This document shows positions 26,494 to 33,850 of a DNA stretch of 64,000 bases, one piece after another (position 1 is the first letter of the stretch; the number at the start of each line of letters is the position of its first letter). The notes below the pieces were generated by a model that did no database searches, was not told the DNA's origin, and saw nothing but the letters and a program-made list of their open reading frames with translations. The DNA is from Flavobacteriaceae bacterium (GTDB lineage Bacteria; Bacteroidota; Bacteroidia; Flavobacteriales; Flavobacteriaceae), in NCBI GenBank assembly GCA_947453885.1, contig CANGIF010000015.1, positions 1-64,000 of the forward strand, in the 5' to 3' direction. A program made the translations under genes and the position numbers.

Positions 26494-26601
26494 GATATGA
26501 ATTGTTAAATTTTATTTCAGTCTGCGAAAATACAATTATCTATTTAATATTTATAATTGTACACTTATATTTTGTATATTAATTTTTTTTTAGTCTAAAA
26601 T

Positions 26602-27861
26602 TTAGTCGATTAGTGCTATTTTCACTAGCTCAATTTTCTTATTTGAAGCTTCTTCTATACTAATTTGAAAATTATCAATAGTAATTTGTTCTCCTTTTTG
26701 AGGAATTTCGTTTGTAAAATTAACAATAAAACCACCTAATGTTCCGTAGGAATCGTTTTCAGGAATGTTTATTTTGTATTTTTCATTCAAATAGGTTACA
26801 TCTAATCTGGCAGAAAACAGAAAAACATTTTCTTTAACTACATTTTCTGTTAATTCTTCATCCAAATCGTGTTCGTCTTCAATTTCTCCAAACAATTCTT
26901 CAACTATATCTTCAATGGTAATCATTCCAGAAGTTCCTCCATATTCGTCTAAAACAATGGCCACACTTTTTCTTTTTTTGGTTAGAAGATCCATTACATC
27001 TTTAATAAATATAGTTTCTGGTACAAACTCAATTGGAATAACAATTGACTTTATGCTTTGTGGTTTTTTAAACAATTCAAAAGAATGCACATAACCAATG
27101 ATGTCGTCCATAGAATTTTGATACACCAAAATTTTTGAATACCCTGATTTTACAAATAGTGTTTTTAACTGTGTAATTGAATCGTGGAGTTCTACAGCTG
27201 CTATTTCAGTCCTCGGTGTCATTATTTCTCTTGCTTTTACACCAGAAAACTCTAAAGCATTCTGAAATATTTGAATTTCAGAATCTACATTTTGGTTGTC
27301 TTTAACAGAACTCATTTGTTCAGTTATGTAATTTCCTAATTCCACTTTTGTAAAAAACAGCTGCACTTGATCGCCTTCTGTTTTGAAGAACTTTTTAAGG
27401 ATTACATCGGAAATCCAAATAATGAAAGTAGAAAAAAAATGAAAAACTCTGTAAAAAAAGTAAGCCGGGATTGCAAAAAACTTAATCAAATTGTTTGCGT
27501 AAATTTGAAAAAACACCTTTGGTAAAAATTCAGATGTCATCAAAACTAAAAATGTTGACAAAATAGTTTGCAACAAAACATAGGTAAATTCTGAAAATTG
27601 GTATCCGGAATGTTTTATAACACCCATCAGTAAATCGCCCATAAAGAAACCATAAATTACCAAGGATACGTTGTTCCCAACTAACATTGTGGCAATGAAT
27701 TGCGAGGGTTTTTCGGTAAGTTTTGTAAGTGTTTTGGAAACAATATTGTCTTGTTTCTTTTCAATTTCAAGATAAATTTTATTTGAAGAAATAAAAGCAA
27801 TTTCCATTCCGGAAAAAAATGCAGAAAGTATTAGACACAATATGATAATACTTATTTCCAT
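26602..27861 (-). CDS. CorC/HlyC-type membrane protein with CBS domains
   Basis: 419 residues. The CNNM (DUF21) transmembrane domain covers about 1-180 (ILSAFFSGMEIAFISSNKIY). Two CBS domains follow at about 205-325, including AREIMTPRTEIAAVE and KRKSVAIVLDEYGGTSGMIT. The CorC_HlyC domain is at about 335-415. Family members are implicated in divalent-cation efflux; the old name hemolysin is misleading. Some relatives in this phylum (GldE) support gliding, but gldE normally has other neighbours. It is 3 bp from the 62-residue gene, in an operon with lptC. Confidence 0.85.
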   Translation of the reverse strand: MEISIIILCLILSAFFSGMEIAFISSNKIYLEIEKKQDNIVSKTLTKLTEKPSQFIATMLVGNNVSLVIYGFFMGDLLMGVIKHSGYQFSEFTYVLLQTILSTFLVLMTSEFLPKVFFQIYANNLIKFFAIPAYFFYRVFHFFSTFIIWISDVILKKFFKTEGDQVQLFFTKVELGNYITEQMSSVKDNQNVDSEIQIFQNALEFSGVKAREIMTPRTEIAAVELHDSITQLKTLFVKSGYSKILVYQNSMDDIIGYVHSFELFKKPQSIKSIVIPIEFVPETIFIKDVMDLLTKKRKSVAIVLDEYGGTSGMITIEDIVEELFGEIEDEHDLDEELTENVVKENVFLFSARLDVTYLNEKYKINIPENDSYGTLGGFIVNFTNEIPQKGEQITIDNFQISIEEASNKKIELVKIALID

Positions 27862-27864
27862 CGC

Positions 27865-28053
27865 TTACTTTTTTTTGTAATTATCGAATTTCTTAGCGAA
27901 GTTGCGCTTAAAGAAAAACATAAAGATACCACAACCTGCTAATAACAAGCTTGTCCAATACACTTCCTTATTTCTGTATTTTGAAATAGCGTCACCAATA
28001 AATAAAACAGCTATAATTAGGTATATAAATTGAAAATATTTGTGATAGTTCAT
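27865..28053 (-). CDS. Small two-helix membrane protein
   Basis: 62 residues with two hydrophobic segments (residues 7-22 and 33-48) and a Lys-rich end (FDNYKKK). It sits 6 bp after lptC and 3 bp before the CorC-like gene, so it is clearly co-transcribed. The function is unknown. Confidence 0.65.
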   Translation of the reverse strand: MNYHKYFQFIYLIIAVLFIGDAISKYRNKEVYWTSLLLAGCGIFMFFFKRNFAKKFDNYKKK

Positions 28054-28059
28054 AAATTT

Positions 28060-28608
28060 TTAATCTGTTGTTTCAAGTTCGCCTGAAAGTTTTTGCGTGT
28101 TCATTATTTTGAAATCTTTACTAAAATCAACACCTATTCCATTTAAAACACCTTCTGGCGATGTAAATTTATAGTTTTTTTCGGTATAAAACCACTCGTT
28201 TTTTTGATCAAAGTACAATTGCTCTGTTTTCAATTGTTGTCCGGCTTCGTTAGTTATAGTAACATTGCCTTGTAAATCAATAATTTGTGTTTCTTTATAA
28301 TTAATAGCATAGTTCGATTTGATGAATGTTTTTTTATTGTTTTTATCAAACATAGTAACATCTATTCCTTTTGGAAATTCTGTAAAGGGATAATTTACAT
28401 TGGAATAGTCTAACATTTTCGAACTTATTAAAATTGATTTAACCTTACCGGAATCGGTGTATTTTAGATTGAAATCGGTTGCTTCACCGCTTGGCATAAA
28501 CTCTGAAAAATGTATTTTTTGAATGTCTTTAAAATTACTTTCACAAGAAAATAATCCTAGAACTAGTAGTAGAACAATAGTACTTTTTTTCAAATTTTGT
28601 AGGAACAT
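28060..28608 (-). CDS. lptC: LPS export protein LptC
   Basis: 182 residues from ATG at 28608 (MFLQNLKKST), which overlaps the upstream stop as TAATG, so translation is coupled. A hydrophobic start ends with LGLFSCES, a possible lipobox. The body has the LptC/YrbK beta-jellyroll pattern, including YAINYKETQIIDLQGNVTI and LKTEQLYFDQKNEWFYTEK. LptC passes LPS from the inner-membrane transporter to the periplasmic bridge. The lipoprotein anchor in place of a membrane helix is common in this phylum. Confidence 0.85.
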   Translation of the reverse strand: MFLQNLKKSTIVLLLVLGLFSCESNFKDIQKIHFSEFMPSGEATDFNLKYTDSGKVKSILISSKMLDYSNVNYPFTEFPKGIDVTMFDKNNKKTFIKSNYAINYKETQIIDLQGNVTITNEAGQQLKTEQLYFDQKNEWFYTEKNYKFTSPEGVLNGIGVDFSKDFKIMNTQKLSGELETTD

Positions 28609-29975
28609 TACTTGCTTGGTATTTGAATGGTTTCCGTAAACCAACATTTAAATGTTATCGATTTTCCTTTCAAACCGGATTGATTTACTTCTTGTTCAGT
28701 AGGTAGGTATTTGCTATAGCTTTCTTTGTACTTTTCAGCAGTAGCTTTATAAATTGATTCAGCTTTTGCTGCTTTTTCGACGGTTTCAATTAACAACCAA
28801 TTGATTGCTTTTTTTTCAAATTCAGTCCTTGTACATTCGCTACTGTAATTTTGATACAATTGTGCTAAATACAAATAGGCTTTGCCATATTTTGGATTCA
28901 ATGTAATGATTTTGTCTAAATATTCTTTTGCTTTTAATTGGTTATTTATGCCGTAAACAGTTGTAGCAATAGTATATAACGTTTCTGTTTTTTCAGTTAA
29001 ATCGTTTGATTTTGCTATCGATTCATTAAACAATTCGGTTGCAGCTTCAGCTTTCCTTTGTCTTAATTTCAAATAACCGAAATTAAATGCGTTTTTAGAA
29101 TTTGGGTTCTTTTCGTAACATTTGGAAACAATTTTAGCATATACAGGATCAGAAAAGCAGTTGTTTTCAACTAAAGCGGTTGCTGTAAAATGCAACCAAA
29201 ATAGATTTGATTCCATTTGCTCAAAATTTGCATTACAGTACTGGTTCCAATTTTCACATGTGCTGTAGGGAGCACTTAATGATTTGTTTCCTTGTAAAAC
29301 TGTTTTTAAATTATCTATCTTTTCTTTATTATTTTTTAAAGAGGCTAATTCCTCTGGTTTCAGTTGCTCTGTTTGTTGTTTAGCTAGTAAACTTTCATTA
29401 TTTTTTAATGCTGTTTCGGAAATAGCATTTATTTTGCTTGCAATTTCAAACTGTTTATTTAGAATTTTATCTACAGTAATCGTTTTATTGCCTGTTTTAA
29501 ATTGTTCGACGTACAATTCAAAATACAAATACAATGCTTTTGGATTTTCAAACGACACATTTTTTTTATAAAAAGCGTCTTCTAAAAGCGAAAAAATGGT
29601 ACTTGAGTTACCAATTTTGTTCTCGTGCAACAACAAGGCTTTTTTAATCCCATTTTCATTCGTGTTTAATGGGAATTTTTTATCAAATAGCGAATACAGG
29701 TCGATTAGTTTTTGGGTTAATACCAATTTTTTAGCCTCTTCGTTTTGCATTTCAATTTGATACAAATAAATAGTTTCACCTTGTTTAAAATAGTTTTGAT
29801 CTAAATTGGTACAAATCACTAAACATTTTTCCCAAAGATCTTGTGCGTCTTGCCATTTGGTATCGGTAAGTAATTCTTTAATTTTTTCTTTAGAGGTACT
29901 ACATGCTTTTTCATTTTGTTGTGAATAAACAAAAGAAGTAGCAAGTAATAGCAATAGAAGAATGTTTTTTTTCAT
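28608..29975 (-). CDS. Secreted tetratricopeptide-repeat protein
   Basis: 455 residues from ATG at 29975 (MKKNILLLLLLATSFVYSQQ signal peptide); a TTG 9 bp upstream is less likely. TPR-like helices occur in the C-terminal half, for example NAFNFGYLKLRQRKAEAATE and YGKAYLYLAQLYQNY. It lies 3 bp before the OMP gene's end and overlaps lptC, in the order usual for flavobacteria. It is probably a periplasmic or envelope scaffold; no precise role can be given. Confidence 0.75.
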   Translation of the reverse strand: MKKNILLLLLLATSFVYSQQNEKACSTSKEKIKELLTDTKWQDAQDLWEKCLVICTNLDQNYFKQGETIYLYQIEMQNEEAKKLVLTQKLIDLYSLFDKKFPLNTNENGIKKALLLHENKIGNSSTIFSLLEDAFYKKNVSFENPKALYLYFELYVEQFKTGNKTITVDKILNKQFEIASKINAISETALKNNESLLAKQQTEQLKPEELASLKNNKEKIDNLKTVLQGNKSLSAPYSTCENWNQYCNANFEQMESNLFWLHFTATALVENNCFSDPVYAKIVSKCYEKNPNSKNAFNFGYLKLRQRKAEAATELFNESIAKSNDLTEKTETLYTIATTVYGINNQLKAKEYLDKIITLNPKYGKAYLYLAQLYQNYSSECTRTEFEKKAINWLLIETVEKAAKAESIYKATAEKYKESYSKYLPTEQEVNQSGLKGKSITFKCWFTETIQIPSK

Positions 29976-29987
29976 AGGAAGCAACTT

Positions 29988-31238
29988 TTATTCGTAGCGT
30001 CTTTTAATAAACCATCTGTCATTAAAAGAAAAACCAATACTAAAGTTGGTGTAGTTTTCTTGAATCAAACCGTTATTTCGTGTGCCTCTTTTTCCAATTT
30101 CTAACCCAAGATTGATATTTGAAAAGGTACCACTTAAAAGCGGTAATCCAAGACCTAGTGTAAAAGCAGTATCGTTTATAGATTGGCCATTAATGACTAA
30201 ACCAGTGTTTTGATGGTAAAATCCTGCTCTGTAACAAACTTTTGCAAAATAACTGTTGTAAGAATTGAATTTTGGAATATAAAAACCTCCAAGTGAAAGT
30301 TTAGCGGCATTTTCATAGGAAACATTAGTTATGTCGTTAAATCTTTCAGACATTCTACTGCTTTGTTGCCAAGTAAGTTGTGTTCCAATTTGCCATTTTC
30401 TTAATTCGCCAATTCCAATCCCAAATGAAAGTTTTGTTGGCATTTTTACACTAGTGTTAGGTGAATCTACCGGAGTAGTTTCAACAACAATGTCACTTGA
30501 AAACAACAAATTTTGTAAAGTAGCAATGTTTCTAGTGTTGTTGTAATTCAAATTTGTTTCAGGAGAAAAAGTGAAAGCACCAAACAGATGCGATTTCTTT
30601 CTAAATTTGGTGTGGTACATCGCTCCTAATGTTAAACCGCCACCTCTTACATTAGAAAAATTGGTTTCTCTTGTTCCAAATTGTACATTGTCTCGGTAGA
30701 AATAGCTGGTTGAATTTACTTTTCCAAAATTATAATCAACATTGGCGCCAATACTTAATTTTTTATTTACTTGATATGCTAGCCCAATAAAAAGTTTATT
30801 TATTCCACCACTTCCATAAAACACATTGTCTGTTCCCGCTAAATCATCTCTACTGTGCACTCTATACCCAATAGAGGAATAAGGCATCAAACCAAAACTG
30901 GCTCCAAATTTACCCAACGGTAAACCAACTAGTAAATAATCCAAATTTGTTCTTGTAGTTTTGTCTTCAGAAGTAGCTGTTGTTAAATTAGTCGAATTGT
31001 AATTGGTCGCAACAGAAAAAGAAGTTTGTCTTAAATTGGCATAAGAAGCAGGGTTTTGAATGTTTAGGTGGATACTGTCCTGAAAAACACTTACACCACC
31101 CATTGATCTATTTTCAATAGTCCCTTTGAATTTTACGTCTCCAATTCCGTAAAAAGAATATGGAGAGGAAGTGCCCTCTTGAGCAAAAGAAGCAATTGCT
31201 AACAGTAAACAAATGCTTACGAAGATTTTTTTAATCAT
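29988..31238 (-). CDS. Outer-membrane beta-barrel protein (FadL/OmpP1-like)
   Basis: 416 residues with a signal peptide ending IASFAQ. The start of the mature protein (SPYSFYGIGDVKFKGTIENR, then SMGGVSVFQDSIHLNIQNPA) is typical of the FadL/OmpP1-like barrels of Bacteroidota: the GGVS...NPAS motif lies at the plug. Alternating aromatic beta-strands follow to the end, closing in aromatic and basic residues (RWFIKRRYE). A transport substrate is not predictable. It overlaps coaX by 4 bp and is transcribed from the same promoter. Confidence 0.8.
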   Translation of the reverse strand: MIKKIFVSICLLLAIASFAQEGTSSPYSFYGIGDVKFKGTIENRSMGGVSVFQDSIHLNIQNPASYANLRQTSFSVATNYNSTNLTTATSEDKTTRTNLDYLLVGLPLGKFGASFGLMPYSSIGYRVHSRDDLAGTDNVFYGSGGINKLFIGLAYQVNKKLSIGANVDYNFGKVNSTSYFYRDNVQFGTRETNFSNVRGGGLTLGAMYHTKFRKKSHLFGAFTFSPETNLNYNNTRNIATLQNLLFSSDIVVETTPVDSPNTSVKMPTKLSFGIGIGELRKWQIGTQLTWQQSSRMSERFNDITNVSYENAAKLSLGGFYIPKFNSYNSYFAKVCYRAGFYHQNTGLVINGQSINDTAFTLGLGLPLLSGTFSNINLGLEIGKRGTRNNGLIQENYTNFSIGFSFNDRWFIKRRYE

Positions 31239-31966
31239 TTTTGATGTAGATATTGATAAGTTTCATACAAACTTTCAAGAAGAAAATTTGGATTGGCAAA
31301 TATGGTATTTTTTAATCGGTTAGCCAAAAATTCCGAGTCTCCTCCCGTTAAAATTATTATAAAATTTGAATATTCTTCTTCATAGGCAGTAATAAAGCCC
31401 TTAATTTCATTTAGTACACCATTAATAACGCCAGAATGAATAGCCGTTTTAGTATCGTTTCCAATAAAGTAATTTGGGTGTTCCATAGTTAGTAACGGCA
31501 ATTTTGCTGTAAACGTATGCAAAGCTTCATATCTTAAGTGTATGCCTGGTGAAATAGCTCCGCCAAGATACTCGTTAGAAGCATTTACAAAATCATAAGT
31601 AATGCAGGTTCCTGCATCAATTACTAGCCTGTTGCGATTGGGATGTTGCAAAACAGCGCCGGAGGCTACTAACATTCGGTCAATGCCTAAAGTGTTTGGC
31701 GTTTGGTATAAATTCGTAAAAGGAAATTTTGAATGAACGTCTAAAAATACAACTTCATAGCGGTTTTCCCATTCTTCAAAGTCTTTTTTTGTAACATTTC
31801 CCACACTAGAAACAACTATTGTAGTAATTTTTGTGTTTTCATGTAAAATAGTTGCAATGCTTTTTTTCCAATCTATTTTTTCAATTACAAACGTTTTCAA
31901 CAGCCTATTCTCCTCAAAAAGAGCTGCTTTTGTTCTAGTGTTACCAATGTCTATGGCTAAGGTCAT
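31235..31966 (-). CDS. coaX: Type III pantothenate kinase
   Basis: 243 residues from ATG at 31966; a start 30 bp upstream adds a non-homologous basic stretch. Motifs of the ASKHA fold: LAIDIGNTRTKAALFE (phosphate 1), LGIDRM, DAGTCITYDFV (phosphate 2) and TGGDSEF. It phosphorylates pantothenate, the first step of coenzyme A synthesis, and needs a monovalent cation. It is the first gene of the coaX-OMP-TPR-lptC operon. Confidence 0.95.
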   Translation of the reverse strand: MTLAIDIGNTRTKAALFEENRLLKTFVIEKIDWKKSIATILHENTKITTIVVSSVGNVTKKDFEEWENRYEVVFLDVHSKFPFTNLYQTPNTLGIDRMLVASGAVLQHPNRNRLVIDAGTCITYDFVNASNEYLGGAISPGIHLRYEALHTFTAKLPLLTMEHPNYFIGNDTKTAIHSGVINGVLNEIKGFITAYEEEYSNFIIILTGGDSEFLANRLKNTIFANPNFLLESLYETYQYLHQK

Positions 31967-32019
31967 ATTGTTGATTTTCTTTTTACAAAGGTACAAATAG
32001 ATTTTTTTTAAAAAATGTT

Positions 32020-32049
32020 TTGGATAAATTAAAAATCATACTATATTTG
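32020..32049 (+). promoter_or_regulatory. Promoter of tRNA-Phe
   Basis: TTG at 32020-32022, 19-bp spacer, TATATTTG at 32042-32049: a perfect Bacteroidota promoter 18 bp before the tRNA. Confidence 0.75.
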
Positions 32050-32067
32050 CACCCGCATCAAGCGAGA

Positions 32068-32140
32068 GGTACCTTAGCTCAGATGGTAGAGCAATGGACT
32101 GAAAATCCATGTGTCCCTGGTTCGATCCCTGGAGGTACCA
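32068..32140 (+). tRNA. tRNA-Phe (anticodon GAA)
   Basis: Acceptor arms GGTACCT/AGGTACC, D-arm TAGCTCAGATGGTAGAGC, anticodon loop CTGAAAA (GAA), T-loop GTTCGATCC. 73 nt without encoded CCA, though the genomic bases after the discriminator A are CA. Confidence 0.96.
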
Positions 32141-32143
32141 CAG

Positions 32144-32171
32144 AAACCACACTTTAAGAGTGTGGTTTTTT
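32144..32171 (+). terminator. Terminator of tRNA-Phe
   Basis: AAACCACACT (32144-32153) pairs with AGTGTGGTTT (32159-32168), 5-nt loop, T run to 32171. Confidence 0.85.
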
Positions 32172-32517
32172 TGTTTAAACTCTTTTTATCAATGATTTAA
32201 AATTGTTTTGTACATTCAACAATCAAAAAAGAACAATTTAATTGCTACCCATTTTCTACCCAATTTGATATTTTTTTTAATGTGCAAGCTGAACGGATGT
32301 CTTAAAAACACTTAGAAATTAAAAAAACAACTAAATGTATCGCTGACGGCACCCTTAAAAACTTCCTTAAAAAAAGAACGCATAAGGCATGAATTCGAGT
32401 CGTTTTCAGTTGTAAGGGTGGTGCTCTTTCAATACAAATTGCATAAAAAAAACCTTTGTTTAAATTGACTTAAAACAAAGGTTTAGTAAAGTTTAACCAG
32501 CAATTTGTTCTGTATGA
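32172..32517. other. Gene-free interval with a possible relict integration region
   Basis: No coding frame convinces. CTACCCA occurs at 32245-32251 and 32256-32262, the same orientation and 11-bp spacing as the ATTCCCC pairs of the tRNA-Leu element, again just beyond a tRNA terminator. No second copy of the tRNA-Phe 3' end was found in the window. Confidence 0.45.
32450..32484. terminator. Hairpin downstream of the 117-residue gene
   Basis: AAACCTTTGTTT (32450-32461) pairs with AAACAAAGGTTT (32473-32484). A second, weaker hairpin (AACCAGC 32495-32501 with GCTGGTT 32521-32527) overlaps the stop codon. Both would end the minus-strand transcript. Confidence 0.65.
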
Positions 32518-32871
32518 TTAGCTGGTTTTTTTTGAAGTTACTTTTTTACGTTCGCTTTTTTTCTTTCCGCCAGCCATTTCATATTGCGAGCTGTTTTTGC
32601 CATATCTAGTAGCAACTCCCGTTAATATGCGTTCGTTCCAATCTTTAATAACATCAATTTGAGCTATGCATTGATTGTACAAATCGTCAATAGTACTCAA
32701 AGTGGTGTTGTAAGTAGCCAATTTAGTGGTCAACAACTGAACTTGAGTTTGATAGTTAGCAACCGTAATTCCGTTGCCTAAATCCAAAGCAGGGTCAATA
32801 CTTTTTACCGCAGCTAGTCGAGTGTTTCCTTTTTCTAGGTCCAACACTCTTGATAATTTTCTTCGTGCCAT
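32518..32871 (-). CDS. Conserved small hypothetical protein with basic tail
   Basis: 117 residues. The N-terminus is MARRKLSRVLDLEKGNTRLA. The centre is a predicted antiparallel helix pair (YQTQVQLLTTKLATYNTTLS and IDDLYNQCIAQIDVIKDW). The end is a Lys/Ser-rich tail (GGKKKSERKKVTSKKTS) that could bind nucleic acid. Similar short proteins are widespread in Bacteroidota, without known function to me. It is monocistronic and ends in two hairpins. Confidence 0.7.
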   Translation of the reverse strand: MARRKLSRVLDLEKGNTRLAAVKSIDPALDLGNGITVANYQTQVQLLTTKLATYNTTLSTIDDLYNQCIAQIDVIKDWNERILTGVATRYGKNSSQYEMAGGKKKSERKKVTSKKTS

Positions 32872-33024
32872 TTTTTAAAAAATTAGTAAGTTAAACATAA
32901 AAAACACAAAACAAAATGTATGCCAAATAGCAATAGTTTTACTATTTAGTTCTAAAAATTAATATTTTATTCACATAATTACATTTTTTTTAACACAATG
33001 TGTGATTTATATACTTTCTAATGG

Positions 33025-33276
33025 AATTAGCAGTAAACAAAATTAGATTATGTTCAAGCAAAACAAAATTAGTAGTAAACCAAATTAAATTATGTTCAAG
33101 CAAAATTGAATTAGTAGTAAATCAAATTAGATTGTATTCAAGCAAAACTCAATTAGGAATAAATAGAATTAAGTTAGGAGTAAACAAAACATAAGTAGTA
33201 ACAAACCGAATTAGATTAGGAATAAGTAAAATAAAATTAGTACTAAACATAATAAAATAAGGCTAGTAAACTAACC
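33025..33276. repeat. Twelve degenerate tandem units of exactly 21 bp
   Basis: Units start every 21 bp from 33025 to 33256 with no insertion or deletion. Consensus AATTAGNAGTAAACAAA, with an alternate form GATTATGTTCAAGCAAAA in early even-numbered units, giving a 42-bp double period. The units differ from each other by up to half of their bases while the length is fixed. Confidence 0.85.
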
Positions 33277-33367
33277 ATATCCATTCATTTAATAAGGAGT
33301 TTGATTTTTTACTATTGATTTTAAAACAGTAGGATAAAACGATAAATTTGATACAATAATAAGATTG

Positions 33368-33479
33368 TAAACCCGTTGGGTGTAATGCAACTTTTCTTGT
33401 TCTCGATACCATTTTCTATTAAATAGCACTTGAACCGACAAAAAAGTTCATCAAAAACTAATTACACCCAACGGGTTTA
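33368..33479. repeat. 112-bp element with 19-bp perfect terminal inverted repeats
   Basis: The left arm at 33368-33386 (TAAACCCGTTGGGTGTAAT) and the right arm at 33461-33479 are exact reverse complements. The stem can be partly extended inward (AACTTTT/AAAAGTT). The interior contains a second copy of the words found at 2445-2480. It may be a MITE, a REP-like element or a large hairpin. Confidence 0.7.
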
Positions 33480-33820
33480 TTAAGTAGTCGCTCTGAACAA
33501 TTAAAAAAATACCATACCCTAAAATTATTTTCAAAATACCTTCCGAAGCAATCTAGTGCCTTTCCAAAGCTTTGGAACGCTAATGTTAAGTAATGGTGAT
33601 TTTTAGAGAAATTTAATTTTGTGAGTAGATTTTTATATATTTGAAAGACAATACAGAAAAACGCAACAGGAGTTGCGTGTGTTTATGAGTTAGCAGCTAT
33701 GTTATTTGATTGCTATAGGGCTGACTTAATTCTGCTGAACGATAGTACTAACATCAATAGCAAACGCTTCTTGCCAGCTGCAGTATTTCAATTGAGCGAC
33801 ACAACAAGACAAAGACACTC

Positions 33821-33828
33821 TATATTTG
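33821..33828 (+). promoter_or_regulatory. -7 element upstream of the Sel1-repeat gene
   Basis: TATATTTG, 22 bp before the ATG at 33851, so the leader would be about 15 nt. No well-spaced TTG is seen at -33. Confidence 0.5.
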
Positions 33829-33850
33829 CAACCTTGAAAAATATATTTAT

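Larger units (their letters stand above)
32872..33850. other. 979-bp gene-free region upstream of the Sel1-repeat gene
   Basis: It holds the twelve-unit 21-bp array (33025-33276), the long inverted repeat (33368-33479), a small hairpin ACGCAAC-AGGA-GTTGCGT (33661-33678) and a TATATTTG promoter element (33821-33828). Nothing codes for a credible protein. Confidence 0.6.

Noticed and set aside
26602..27861. gldE (gliding motility)
   Set aside because: CNNM-CBS-CorC layout fits, but the gene is in the coaX-lptC operon and not beside the usual gldE neighbours; kept as CorC/HlyC-type.
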